Shown one piece after another: positions 9,334 to 19,552 of a stretch of 64,000 nt of DNA. The stretch is from contig CAXXPO010000010.1 in the NCBI GenBank assembly GCA_963665185.2, forward strand, positions 62,001-126,000. The letters are read 5' to 3'. The notes beneath the pieces are model-generated. The model saw nothing but the letters and a program-made list of their open reading frames with translations, did no database searches and had not been told where the DNA came from. The position numbers and the translations under genes are program-made. Source of the stretch: G963665185 sp963665185. Lineage in GTDB: Bacteria > Desulfobacterota > Desulfovibrionia > Desulfovibrionales > Desulfovibrionaceae. How positions within the stretch are numbered: position 1 is the stretch's first letter; each line of letters begins with the position of its first letter.

Positions 9334-10653
9334 ATGTCATATATACACCAGCGGCTCGCATCCTTGCTCGGCATATCACACCCCACGCAGGGGCTGCACC
9401 GCATTGTCCAGGCGGGAGTCCTCCTGTATCTGCTCCTGCTGCCTTTCGGGAAAAGCTTCATAGAACTGGGTTCGTGGTCCGCCACTCTGGCCGTCTTCCT
9501 TTTGTACGCCTGCGGCTTCCGCGACACCAACGCCCGCAGGCTGGGCTGGCCCCTGGCGCTCTTTCCGCTGTTCTGGGCCTACCTGCTCCTCAGCGCCGCG
9601 CATTCCGTAATGCCCTCCACCAGCTGGTACAACCTCAAGGTGAACCTGCACATGGGATTCGGCCTTTTCTTTGCCGGGCTGGAATTCGTGCGCCGAGGCA
9701 GGGACATCCGGCTTCCCGTCTACGCCATGACCATTTGCGGATTCGCCCAGGGGCTGGACGGCATATGGCAGGCCGCGACCCATCACGACCTTGTCAACGG
9801 AACCCCCATGACCACGGGCGGACGGCTTACCGGCTCGTTCTCCACCTACCGGGTGGGCAACCTCATGTCGCTGTACGTTCCGGTCATGGCCGGAGCCTAT
9901 ACATTATTGAAGCGTCACATGCCCCGCGGCCGCAGCCTTGCGCTGACCGCCGCGCTCCTGCTCCCGCCGCTTTTCCTCCTGTACGGCTCCAAAACGCGCA
10001 GCGCCTACGTGGGATTCGCCATCGCCTGCATTGCCGCATTCTTCCTGTTGCGCAGGGACTGGTGGAAAATCGCCCTCGGCGTTTCGCTTGCCGGGCTTGC
10101 CGCCCTGCCCTTCGCGCCGGGACGGTTCAGCATACAGGGCATCATGAAAGACCCGCGCATATCCGAACTCTGGCCCCTGGCCATGGACGTGTTCCGGGAG
10201 TGGCCCGTATTCGGGGCAGGAGCAGGAGCGTACAACGCCGCCTTCCGCACCCTGGGGCTGGCCCCGGCCACGCAGGGGATAGACATTCCCCACCCGCACA
10301 ACGTGTATGTGCAGCTCCTGTGCGAAACCGGCATTGTGGGATTGCTTTTTTTCCTTCTCCTGACCGCGGTCCTGCTGGGCATCGCCATCCGCACCATCAA
10401 GCCCGAAAGCCGGAAAAACGCCCCTGGCGAAAACACATGGTGGCGGCTGGCCGCCCTGTTTGCGGCCTCGTATGTGGGCTATCTGGGAACCGCCATCAGC
10501 GCGCACAATTTTTTCCGCAGCTGGTGGCTCGGAACCGCCTCGCTGCTGCTGGGCATTGCACTCGGCTACTGCGCCGCATCCCGACGCCCCGACTTTGCAG
10601 CCACGGACGCCGCAACCGCGCCCGCCACATCAACGCAGCGGACCGATGCATGA
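9334..10653 (+). CDS. O-antigen ligase / polymerase family membrane protein
   Basis: About 440 residues with roughly ten to twelve hydrophobic segments and a large periplasmic loop before the C-terminal helices, the layout of WaaL/Wzy proteins. Typical elements are HMGFGLFFAGLEF, the GSKTRSAYVGF segment after a hydrophobic run and the PHPHNVYVQLLCETGI stretch, which matches the H..Y...L...G motif of the family. Such proteins transfer undecaprenyl-linked O-antigen to lipid A-core or polymerise repeat units; sequence alone does not separate the two. The start at 9334 is chosen over an in-frame ATG at 9286 because the hydrophobic N terminus begins there and GGA lies upstream; this is uncertain. 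Its stop overlaps the next start, so it heads an operon with the following two genes. Confidence 0.75.
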   Translation: MSYIHQRLASLLGISHPTQGLHRIVQAGVLLYLLLLPFGKSFIELGSWSATLAVFLLYACGFRDTNARRLGWPLALFPLFWAYLLLSAAHSVMPSTSWYNLKVNLHMGFGLFFAGLEFVRRGRDIRLPVYAMTICGFAQGLDGIWQAATHHDLVNGTPMTTGGRLTGSFSTYRVGNLMSLYVPVMAGAYTLLKRHMPRGRSLALTAALLLPPLFLLYGSKTRSAYVGFAIACIAAFFLLRRDWWKIALGVSLAGLAALPFAPGRFSIQGIMKDPRISELWPLAMDVFREWPVFGAGAGAYNAAFRTLGLAPATQGIDIPHPHNVYVQLLCETGIVGLLFFLLLTAVLLGIAIRTIKPESRKNAPGENTWWRLAALFAASYVGYLGTAISAHNFFRSWWLGTASLLLGIALGYCAASRRPDFAATDAATAPATSTQRTDA

Positions 10654-11747
10654 AGGTTGCGATAGTCCACTACTGGCTGGTGGGGATGCGCGGCGGAGAG
10701 GCGGTTCTGGAAGCCCTGCTGGACCTTTTCCCCGATGCCGACATCTTCACGCATGTCTACGTTCCGGATGCCGTGTCCTCCAAAATACGCGCCCGCAATG
10801 TGAAAACATCGTTCATCGCCCGGCTTCCCCTGGCGCGCAAACTGTACAAGCAGTATCTCCCGCTCATGCCCCTGGCCCTGGAAAACCTGGACATGCGCGG
10901 CTACGACCTGGTCATATCCAGCGAATCCGGCCCGGCCAAAGGGGTTCTTGTTCCTTCGGGCACGCCCCATATATGCTACTGCCACACGCCCATGCGCTAC
11001 ATCTGGGACATGTACCGGGAACACCTGGCCATGGTTCCCTTCCTGTTGCGGCCCTTCATGCGCCTGACAGCCCACTACCTGCGCGTGTGGGACGTGAGCG
11101 CCTCGGTCCGCGTGGACGCCTATGCCGCCAACTCCGCCAACGTCGCCCGGCGCATCCGCAGATGGTACGGACGGCATGACGTCCGCGTGATCACCCCGCC
11201 GGTGGATGTGGAAGCCTGCACCTGCACACGGCCGCGCGAGGATTTTTATCTGTTCGTCGGTCAGCTCGTGGGCTACAAAAAGGCCGATGTGGCCGTGCAG
11301 GCCTTCAATGCCACGGGCAAACCGCTGGTGGTCATCGGCGGGGGGGGCGATCTGGAGAAACTCAGGCGTCTGGCCCGGCCCAACGTCACCGTACTGGGCA
11401 GGCAGCCCGCCGACGTCCTGCGCGACCACCTGGCCCGCTGCCGCGCCCTTGTCTTTCCCGGCGAGGAGGACTTCGGCATGGTTCCGGTGGAGGCCATGGC
11501 TTCGGGCGCACCCGTCATTGCCCTGAAAAGGGGCGGCAGTCTGGAAACGGTTCTTGATGCAAGGACCGGCATACTATACGAGAGGGACTCCGCCGAAGGA
11601 CTGGCCGACGCAGTGGAGCAATTCGAACTCCACGGTGTGGAATACGACGCGCACCGCATCGCCCGGCACGCCGCTTCTTTTGACGCGGACACATTCAGAA
11701 AGCAATTCTCCAGGCTGGTGCAGGACGTTTTGAATGAACAAGGATAA
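10650..11747 (+). CDS. Glycosyltransferase family 4 (GT-B fold, WbaZ-like)
   Basis: A 365-residue retaining glycosyltransferase. The N-terminal domain starts MKVAIVHYWLVGMRGGEAVL, a form typical of WbaZ-like mannosyl or related transferases, followed by CYCHTPMRYIWDMY. The C-terminal donor-binding domain has DFYLFVGQLVGYKKAD and the E-x7-E motif region FPGEEDFGMVPVEAMASG. The ATG at 10650 overlaps the TGA of the upstream ligase-like gene (ATGA), implying translational coupling. It probably adds a sugar to a lipid-linked surface glycan; the sugar cannot be told from sequence. Confidence 0.85.
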   Translation: MKVAIVHYWLVGMRGGEAVLEALLDLFPDADIFTHVYVPDAVSSKIRARNVKTSFIARLPLARKLYKQYLPLMPLALENLDMRGYDLVISSESGPAKGVLVPSGTPHICYCHTPMRYIWDMYREHLAMVPFLLRPFMRLTAHYLRVWDVSASVRVDAYAANSANVARRIRRWYGRHDVRVITPPVDVEACTCTRPREDFYLFVGQLVGYKKADVAVQAFNATGKPLVVIGGGGDLEKLRRLARPNVTVLGRQPADVLRDHLARCRALVFPGEEDFGMVPVEAMASGAPVIALKRGGSLETVLDARTGILYERDSAEGLADAVEQFELHGVEYDAHRIARHAASFDADTFRKQFSRLVQDVLNEQG

Positions 11748-13158
11748 ACAACAGAAGACCGGCGCGAAATGCGGCAGATGGGGTTCGCTCGCGGCCCTGC
11801 TCCTTCTGGATGTCGGGGTTCTCGCCCTGACCACCGGCAGCGTCGTCCTCCTGCGCCACGTCATGGGCGGCGCGTTTTCCCCGTCGTTCTACTTTTCCCT
11901 GGGCTGGCTTCTGGGGCTGTTTCCGTGCATCGCCTTATCTCTGGGCGTGTATTCCGACTACCTGACGCCCCCGCATGAAGAACTGCGCCTGCTCAGCTGG
12001 AGCACCTCGCTCTTTTTCCTGGCCATCGGCTCGCTGGTCTTCATGTCGCACGACGCCACGCGATACTCCAGGTCCATCTTCTTCTTTTCCTGGGTGTTTT
12101 CCCTGTTCTCCCTGCCCCTGGCCAGGGCTGTGGCAAAAAAAACGCTGCGCCATCTTTTTTCCTGGAAATATCCCTGCGTGATCATAGGCGACAGGCGCAG
12201 GGTGCAGCCGCTGCTCCTGGACATTCAACGCCATATGCCGAGCCTCGACCCCGTAGCCGTGGTCACGGGCGAGGAACAGGGCACGTTCGCAACGGAATTC
12301 GGCCCGCTGCCCCTGGTACCGCTGTCCAAGGTGGAGGCGCTCAGCACCCGCCACCCCGATTGCCATGCCATCCTGTCGCATGCCGCCACCGGGCCGACCT
12401 GCGCCTCCAGCCTCGTGCAGCGGCTCGAGCTGCACTTCCGCAACATCCTCTGTCCTCCGGGCGACTGTCTGGAACTCCCGCTTTGGCTTTCGGGCGTGGA
12501 TATCAGGGGAACGACATTCATCCGAAGCTGCTACAAGCTTCTGGATTCCAAACGAAGCCGTCTCAAACGGGTAACGGACATCACCCTGAGCCTGCTCTCC
12601 CTGGGGATAGTCCTCCCTCTTGCCGGATGCATCGCCCTTGGCGTGAAATGCACAAGCCCCGGCCCCATACTTTTCCGCCAGACGCGCGTGGGCCGGGATG
12701 GAAAGCTCATCAGGATCATCAAATTCAGAACCATGTACTGCGATGCAGGAAAGCGGCTGAAGCAGCTCCTGAGCGAAAACGAGAAGCTGGCCCAAATATG
12801 GGAGGAAAACCAGAAACTGCCAGACGACCCAAGAATCACGCCCATAGGAAAGCTGCTGCGGGCCTCCAGTCTGGACGAGCTGCCGCAACTCTACAATATC
12901 TTCAAAGGCGACATGAGTCTCATCGGGCCGCGGCCCATTGTGGAAGATGAAATCCAGCGGTACGGCGAGGCATTCAAGCTCTATACGCGGGTCCGGCCCG
13001 GACTTTCCGGGCTGTGGCAGGTTTCGGGACGCAACCGCACCACCTATGCGCGGCGCGTCGAGCTGGACGCGAACTACGTGCGCAACTGGTCCGTGTGGCT
13101 GGATGTATGGATCATCGCCAAGACCGTACGCGAAGTGGTTCTCTGCCGGGGAATGTAA
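11734..13158 (+). CDS. Undecaprenyl-phosphate sugar phosphotransferase (WbaP-type)
   Basis: A 474-residue polyprenyl glycosylphosphotransferase that starts a lipid-linked oligosaccharide by moving a sugar 1-phosphate onto undecaprenyl phosphate. The N-terminal half has about four membrane helices (residues 15-140) and a CoA-binding-like nucleotide domain. The C-terminal catalytic domain (from about residue 270) contains TSPGPILFRQTRVGRDG, KFRTMYCDA, SLDELPQLYNIFKGDMSLIGPRP and RVRPGLSGLWQVSGR, all hallmarks of the family. It overlaps the preceding glycosyltransferase by 14 bases. It is the last gene of this plus-strand operon and faces the convergent glycosyltransferase at 13178. Confidence 0.9.
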   Translation: MNKDKQQKTGAKCGRWGSLAALLLLDVGVLALTTGSVVLLRHVMGGAFSPSFYFSLGWLLGLFPCIALSLGVYSDYLTPPHEELRLLSWSTSLFFLAIGSLVFMSHDATRYSRSIFFFSWVFSLFSLPLARAVAKKTLRHLFSWKYPCVIIGDRRRVQPLLLDIQRHMPSLDPVAVVTGEEQGTFATEFGPLPLVPLSKVEALSTRHPDCHAILSHAATGPTCASSLVQRLELHFRNILCPPGDCLELPLWLSGVDIRGTTFIRSCYKLLDSKRSRLKRVTDITLSLLSLGIVLPLAGCIALGVKCTSPGPILFRQTRVGRDGKLIRIIKFRTMYCDAGKRLKQLLSENEKLAQIWEENQKLPDDPRITPIGKLLRASSLDELPQLYNIFKGDMSLIGPRPIVEDEIQRYGEAFKLYTRVRPGLSGLWQVSGRNRTTYARRVELDANYVRNWSVWLDVWIIAKTVREVVLCRGM

Positions 13159-13177
13159 AGGGGAAAAAGAAGGAACC

Positions 13178-14254
13178 TTACTTCACAAGCAACTCGTAAG
13201 CTTCCAAGGTTTTTTTTGCTGCAACTTCCCACGAAAATTCAGTACGTATTCTCTCGACCAGACCGGGCCTGCGGCCTTCCCTCATCGCCCCCAGCACAGC
13301 CGTCCGGATATCGAGCGGATCGTTGGAATCAAAATACACCGCATGTTCCCCGAAATACTCGCGCACGGGCGGGCAATCGCCAATTGCAAGCCCGCACCCC
13401 GCAAGACCGGCCTCCAGGTTCACCAGCCCCGGAGTCTCGAAATGGCTCGGGCAGACGTGCAGCACGGCTTGCGCCATAAGCTGCGCGACTTCGTCGGAAT
13501 TCTTCCTGCCCAGAAAATGCATGTTGGCTCCGGCAAGCTCAAGGCATTGCCGATAGTAGCGCTTGTGCATCTGCCGGGCATCCCCGATGAAATACACGGG
13601 AATGTCCTTATCCCGTAGCGCCCGAACCAGATTCAACTGGTTCTTGCGCGGATCGAAATGGCCGACGCAGACAATCCCCTCCCGCCTCATGTCTTCCGAA
13701 GCGGACTTAGGGTCGGGCCGTTCGGCCATGGACACGGCATTGGGCACGACATGGCATCGGGCATGGGGATTTTCCCGCCGAAGCACGACGGCCTCGGCCT
13801 CGGAATTGGGCAGGAGGAGATCGCAATGTTCCAGCAGGTCCTGGCGGCTGCAAAGCCAGCCGTGGCCCAAGGCAGCCAAAAGTCCACGTCGTTCTCCCGC
13901 CGAACGCGCCTTGACCAGACGAACGAAATTTTTCAGATCCTCCTTGCAGCCCCGAAAACGGCTTCGTTCCTCCAGGGGGTAGCGGCACAAGCCGTTCCAG
14001 GGCCAATAGATGGTCGAAAGCACGGTCTTTTTTCCAGCCGCTTTTGCGCGCGTAAAATGCAGGTAGGATTCATGCACCCGCTCGAGATGCCACAGGTGCA
14101 CCACATCGAAAGGGGACAGATCAATATCCGGCGACGATGCAATCGTCACGGACACGCCCTGGTCCCGCAAGGCGCTGGCCGTATTGTCTATCTGTACCGT
14201 ATCGCCGCCGGGCCACTCGTGCAAAAGATCCCGCACCAGGAAAACAACATTCAT
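13178..14254 (-). CDS. Glycosyltransferase family 4
   Basis: A 358-residue GT-B protein. The first domain (MNVVFLVRDLLHEWPGGDTVQ) is the acceptor side; the second has GIVCVGHFDPRKNQLNLVRAL, VYFIGDA and the acidic motif HFETPGLVNLEAGLAGCGL, typical of GT4 donor binding. Its ATG overlaps the stop of the upstream gene at 14254 (TGATGA), so the two minus-strand genes are translationally coupled. It is likely part of surface polysaccharide assembly; the substrate is unknown. Confidence 0.83.
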   Translation of the reverse strand: MNVVFLVRDLLHEWPGGDTVQIDNTASALRDQGVSVTIASSPDIDLSPFDVVHLWHLERVHESYLHFTRAKAAGKKTVLSTIYWPWNGLCRYPLEERSRFRGCKEDLKNFVRLVKARSAGERRGLLAALGHGWLCSRQDLLEHCDLLLPNSEAEAVVLRRENPHARCHVVPNAVSMAERPDPKSASEDMRREGIVCVGHFDPRKNQLNLVRALRDKDIPVYFIGDARQMHKRYYRQCLELAGANMHFLGRKNSDEVAQLMAQAVLHVCPSHFETPGLVNLEAGLAGCGLAIGDCPPVREYFGEHAVYFDSNDPLDIRTAVLGAMREGRRPGLVERIRTEFSWEVAAKKTLEAYELLVK

Positions 14255-15381
14255 CAGGACTTCACCACGCTATCGACCATGGACACGAAACTCTCCACTC
14301 GCTGATTCCAGGTATTGGCCGCACCGAAATTTTCAAGGCATGCAATCTGATCCGGCCCGAGCCGGGCGTCCTTTACGGCCCGGGCAAACGCATCGGCATC
14401 TTCCGCAACTGTGAAACAGGGCGCTTGCAAACATCCGTCGGGAACAAAGTCCACCGTGGACACCACGGGCTTGCCAAAGGCGCTGTACTCGTACAGTTTG
14501 ATAGGATCGGCGCAGTCCGCCACGATATCCCTCTTGAAAGGAATGAGACAGACGTCGAAACGGGATATCCATTCCGGAACTTCATCCGGGGGCTTCGGCC
14601 CAACCCAGGTGACATTGGGACAATCGACAAGGACATCGAGGTTGATACCGCGACGTTTCGGCCCGACCAGGACGATATCCCAGTCCGGCAACTTGCGTGC
14701 GACCAATTGCAGAAGCTCAAGGTCCACCCACTCGAAAATCGCGCCGATGAAACCGGCCACACGCTTTCGCGAGGGAACAGGTGCTTTCGCTTCCTCTCCA
14801 CGTTCCGGGCAGGCCCACTCATCGCGCACCCCGTTCTGCAACAAATAAATGCGGGCAGCATCAAACCGATGCGACAAGTCATCGGCCAACCGCTTGCTGA
14901 CAACCGTGACCAAGCAGGAACGTTCCAGCAGGGCATCGTCCCAGTCTGAAAAAAGTCCTTCGGCTCCGCTTCCCGAATGAACGCGCACATGGTCTATGCA
15001 GTCATAACAGATCGTCCCTATGTCCATCCCGGTTATCACGGGAACCCAGGCCGGAGTGGAAACAATGGAAACCGTGTTTTCATCAAAGGAAATCCGCGCC
15101 CTGACAAGCCTGCGGACATACGCGCTCCACAGCCTGCCGAACAAGGACGACCACAACCGCGTAAAGCCGGGCAGCGGCAAGGGGGCAACTATGCTCTGAA
15201 CGCACCCGTCGGAACGGGAAAACCCGTCCCGGAAATTGCGCGCAAAATTGCCCAGCGTCGGCATCTCCACGAAAACGACATCGTGTCCCTGCCTCGCCAA
15301 GCGGTCGGCAAATTCACGCGTCCGCCCGCCAAGGCGGTCCCGGTAACGGACGGCGGACCAGAAAACAAACTTGTATTTCAC
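14254..15381 (-). CDS. Glycosyltransferase family 1/4
   Basis: A 375-residue GT-B-like protein. It begins VKYKFVFWSAVRYRDRLGGR and has HDVVFVEMPTLGNF, TICYDCIDHV, an SKRLADDLSHRF segment, GFIGAIFEWVDLELL and a donor-site region KLYEYSAFGKPVVST. This pattern fits glycosyltransferases that work on exopolysaccharide or O-antigen. The GTG at 15381 is chosen as start because GGAG lies seven bases upstream; an in-frame ATG at 15444 has no binding site. The gene is divergent from the giant glycosyltransferase at 15600 and coupled to the gene at 13178. Confidence 0.8.
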   Translation of the reverse strand: MKYKFVFWSAVRYRDRLGGRTREFADRLARQGHDVVFVEMPTLGNFARNFRDGFSRSDGCVQSIVAPLPLPGFTRLWSSLFGRLWSAYVRRLVRARISFDENTVSIVSTPAWVPVITGMDIGTICYDCIDHVRVHSGSGAEGLFSDWDDALLERSCLVTVVSKRLADDLSHRFDAARIYLLQNGVRDEWACPERGEEAKAPVPSRKRVAGFIGAIFEWVDLELLQLVARKLPDWDIVLVGPKRRGINLDVLVDCPNVTWVGPKPPDEVPEWISRFDVCLIPFKRDIVADCADPIKLYEYSAFGKPVVSTVDFVPDGCLQAPCFTVAEDADAFARAVKDARLGPDQIACLENFGAANTWNQRVESFVSMVDSVVKS

Positions 15382-15599
15382 ATATACTCCAAACGTTATA
15401 GCCGGGATCACATACCAAGTCCAAGCCCCTTTGCAAAGCTGCAAAACATCGGTAAAGTCTGCCCGGCTTGCGCGTGGGGATGCCGTTCATCCATACACAA
15501 CACCCCAATATTTTCCGGCATTCTTGTGGCATGAAGAAGCTGCCACACCGCACGCATACTGCGAACGTAAAAATAAAAAATACTTCTCAAAGGGTTCAC

Positions 15600-18500
15600 A
15601 TGAGTACATTTTCCGTCATCCTTCTTGCTTACAACAATCTGGACAATACGACAAAACCCTGCCTGGATAGCCTGTTCACCGCTTCCGTGCAGACAGACTT
15701 CCATATTGTGCTGGTGGACAACGCCTCCCAAGACGATACACGCGACTATCTTGCCTCCATTGACGGCCAGCACGACAATCTTACGATCATCCTGAACGAT
15801 TCCAACCTGGGTTATTCCGGAGGAAACAATGTCGGAATCAAGGCGCATGAAGCGGAATACTACGTCTTGTTGAACAGCGATACGGTTGTGACGGATGGTT
15901 GGCTGGACAGAATCCAGACTTTTTTCGAAGAACATCAGGACACCGGACTCGCCGGACCCGTCACGAACTGCGCAGGCAATGAACAGACCCTGTGCCTGGA
16001 TGCCACGGAGATGACCGAAGCCATCAGGCAAGGCCTGGACTGGTGCGCGAACAACAAAGGACGTTATTTCTTCACGGATTGCCTCAGCTTTTTTTGTGTG
16101 GCCATCCGCCAGGAAGTTTTTGATTCCATCGGCCTGCTGGACGAATCATACGGCATCGGAATGTTCGAAGACGAAGATTTTTGCGTACGTGCGGAAAAAT
16201 CCGGTTTCAAGCTCGCCTGCCTTGAAGACGTCTTCATTTATCACAAGGGAAGCTATTCGTTCGACCGGATAGGCGACAAGCTTCATGATCTGTTTTTCAG
16301 CAATCTGGAAAAATTCCAAAAAACGCATGCCATCGCCTGGAAACCCAGGCTCAATCCGGCCCGTTTGGCAGGCCTGTTGTCCAAGGACATCATGGAATCC
16401 AACCCGGAGGTTTTCCACACCGACCGCATACAGAACAAACTCCGGCTGCTCGAACGCACAGAAGATAAAACCCTGGAAAGTTACCGCATATGGCTGGATG
16501 CAAATTTGAAAAGCAAACAGCTGGAAGAGCTTGAGCAACTACGAAGGGACCAAGTACAACGCCTTGAGAGAGACTATGATTCCAAGCAGCAGGAAGTTGT
16601 AAATCTTTGGGATAAAGTTCATGAGCTTCAATCTTGGACGGAAGAACTCACATTACAATTGAACACTGCCAATAAGAATCTACATGAAATTTACTCAAGC
16701 TGGGCATGGAAAGGAGTCGCCAAATACTATAAAGTTCGCAACACCACACCTGTCATAAGAGAAGCATACAAAACTCTCCGTCATCTCAGACGCCATGGAT
16801 TCCGAGAGACCTTCACCAAAATATACTATAAACTTTTCGCTCCCCTCATCAGATCATTGAGCGCAAAACAAGATCTTCTCCAACATTTCCCTTTTGCCGG
16901 AAGCATGAAAAATCCCAAGGTATCCGTCATTCTCCCTGTCTACAACCAGGCGGACCTTCTCGAAGAGTCAATTGAAAGCGTTCTTTGTCAGACATACACC
17001 AACTTTGAACTGATTATCATCAACGACGGTTCAAAAGACGGCGTGGAACGTATTTTCGACAAATACCTCGACAACCCGAGGGTCATCCTGCTCACGCAAC
17101 AGAACCTCAAACTGCCCGCAGCCCTGAACAATGCCTTTGACTACGCCACGGGCAGTTTTTTCACCTGGACGTCCGCAGACAACATAATGCTGCCCAGCCA
17201 GCTTGAAGTCCTTGTACAGGAACTCAAGGACAACCCCAAAACAGGGCTGGTTTTTTCGGACTATATCGCCATCGACGATGCAGGAAACCCTCTTCAGGAC
17301 CCCAATTTCCGCCCCCAGAACCAGGACCCCCACGACATGAGCGTCATGCGGCTGCCCCATGAGGTCACCGAGGCCAATTTTCACGACAGTGGAGACAATT
17401 TCCTGGGTGCAAGCTTCATGTACCGCAAGGAGGTCGCCGATCTCGTGGGTAAATATTTCACCCACACATTCGGTGGAGAAGATTACGACTACTGGCTGCG
17501 CATTCACAATCTTTTCCCGCTACGCCATGTACGTGAAGTTCTTTACAAATACCGCGTCCACGACAACACGCTTAATGCCAAGGCCAAAGAACTCCGGCTT
17601 TTTGATAACATCCAGGCTTTGCTGAACAATGACTGCGAACGCCGGGCTTTTCTGCGACAACCTCTGGCAATCGAACAATACAATACAGGCCTATCCCTCT
17701 CCGGCTCCGCCACGGCCAACCACAAGGCTGTCCTCTTTGCAAGCGGGGCGGCATCCGAGATTCCCGAGTCTATGCCAGGCAATCTTTCCGTCTGCCTGTT
17801 GGACACCCCCCTGGCTGAAGCGGATAAAACCGTTGTGCAGTCTGCGGATGTCATTGTCCCCATACAGGGGGATGAGCCATTCTTCCTTGATGACATCCGT
17901 TACAAGACTGTCAATAAGGAGTTTACCAAGTGTCCGGAGCTTTTCATGCAGATATTGAAGAGCAAGCTGTTTGATAAGCTGCATATTGAAAATATGGGAT
18001 TCCCCAAAGCGTGCCCCTATTCGCCACGCAAACTGAACATCGGCTTCCTGGCCGACACCATGGACAAGGGAGGGCTGGAAAAAGTCCTCTACAATCTCGT
18101 TCTCGCCCTCCCGAAGAACAGATTTCAAGCGCACGTTTATATCTCCGGAGATGAAATAGGATATCTTGGAAACTGCCTGAAAAATATATTCCACAACGTT
18201 CATCTGCTCCGCAATGACAAGGAGTTGTTTTCCAAACTTCTGGACGAACATCACATAGACTTTGTGAAACCTTCATTACTCCTTTTTTGGTCTGGACGTG
18301 CTAAACACAAAGAAAATAGGCACAGCCTATACGGCGCACAACAGTTACGTATGGATGGATGAAGCCCAGGCTCTGCAACGGTGCGCCAGCTACCGCAACA
18401 TAGGTTCGTTCATCTGTGTTTCCAGCCAGGTTGCCAGCTATTTTTCAAGGAGGTTTTCCATTGCGCCAAGCAAAATGCGCGTTATTCCCAATGGATTCGA

Positions 18501-19221
18501 CATCACGGATTTTACTGCCAAGGCCGCGCTCACACGGCAGGGGCTAGGACTGTCGGATGATGACTTCGTGCTTCTCAACATTGCATCGGTCAACGGCATC
18601 AAGTTGCAGGCTCTGACTATCAAGGCAGTGGCACAGGCATCCCGGCGCAATCCCAAGATAAAAGTCATCTTCCTGGGCAATGTCCTCGACAAAGACTACA
18701 ATAACCTTGTCCGTAGTCTTGCACGCAGAGAGCATGTTGAAAAGAATGTCCTGTTCCTGGAATATGCTCCCAAAGACAAGGTCGCCGCACTCCTTGATCT
18801 TGCAGATTGTCTTGTTCTCCCGTCCATCATTGAAGGCTGGAGCAATGCGGTCATGGAAGCCATGTACGCTGAAAAACCGCTGATTTTGAGCGATGTAGGT
18901 TCTGCCCGTGATGTTATTGAAAATAGTGATATCGGGCTGATCATACCCAACGCTGCCGGAGATATTCGAGATGTTCATCCCGAGGATATCGCGCGCATCG
19001 CGAAAGGTACGACATTCAGCAACGAACAGGCCCTGGTGGATGCCATATTGGAAATTTCCGGCAATCCGGTCCAATGGCGGGAGAAAGGAAAGCTCGGCAA
19101 ACAGAAGCTTCTTGAAAAATACACCGTGGATGTCATGGCGAATGAGTACGCCCGCTTCTTCACGGAAAGCTATTATGTCCTGCACAAAAAAGCATTGCAG
19201 GAACAGTTGGCACACAAATGA
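15600..19221 (+). pseudogene. Multidomain glycosyltransferase GT2-GT2-GT4, frameshifted as read
   Basis: One reading frame of about 1200 codons broken once. Residues 1-250 form a GT2 domain (VILLAYNNLDNTTKPCL, LVDNASQDDT, NLGYSGGNNVGI, LLNSDTVV). Residues 310-400 are charged and probably coiled coil. Residues 435-640 are a second GT2 (VSVILPVYNQADLLEESIES, INDGSKDG, WTSADN). From about 805 a GT4 domain begins (LNIGFLADTMDKGGLEK) and continues after the break in another frame (VIPNGFDITDF, PSIIEGWSNAVMEAMYAEKP). Removing one A from GTGAAAC at 18264-18270 restores the text DFVNLHYSFFGLDVLNTKK across the junction. The ATG at 15600 starts the conserved first domain. The indel could be a sequencing error or a real mutation; if real, two products would be made (15600-18362 and 18298-19221). 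Confidence 0.82.
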
Positions 19222-19552
19222 CAAGCTAAATTAAAAATACCGCGAAAAACGTTTTTGGGTCGCCACGTATGAGAGCAACCAGAAAAATCCTACGTAACTC
19301 AGGCGAACAATTTCTGCGAATTGTTCGCCTGAGTTACGTCCCGTTAACAAAAACAATACCCCCGCCTTGCACCCCATAAAAACCTCGTGTATGTCCTGCC
19401 CTGGTCGGCAGTTCACCAAGGCGTCGCCGCCCCATTCGGGGAGCTAAACCTGCCGTATTCCATTTCAACCGACACCTTATCCCCGCGCCGTGTCGGAAGA
19501 CGGCGACCACCGACAATCCCGTTTCCGGTAGGCGCGACAGCGAGGATAAGTC
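19222..19552. other. Intergenic region with one large palindrome
   Basis: 331 bases between the giant glycosyltransferase and the DUF2087 gene. Apart from the 48-base inverted repeat at 19292-19339 I see no gene or recognisable site. Confidence 0.5.
19292..19339. repeat. 21-bp perfect inverted repeat (probable bidirectional terminator)
   Basis: Two 21-base arms (left arm beginning ACGTAACTCAGGCG) are separated by a 6-base loop, TCTGCG. Reading the minus strand the hairpin is followed by AGGATTTTTC; on the plus strand there is no T tract. It sits 70 bases after the end of the glycosyltransferase frame. Transcription termination is the simplest role. Confidence 0.6.

Noticed and set aside
8577..9463. 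Open frames of 248 and 276 codons before the O-antigen-ligase-like gene
   Set aside because: Two overlapping frames of random Pro/Arg/Ser-rich composition without start signals or recognisable motifs; treated as non-coding.
9474..10649. Long in-frame extension upstream of the glycosyltransferase at 10650
   Set aside because: It lies entirely inside the ligase-like gene in another frame and is Arg/Pro/His-rich; the conserved protein begins at MKVAIVHYW.
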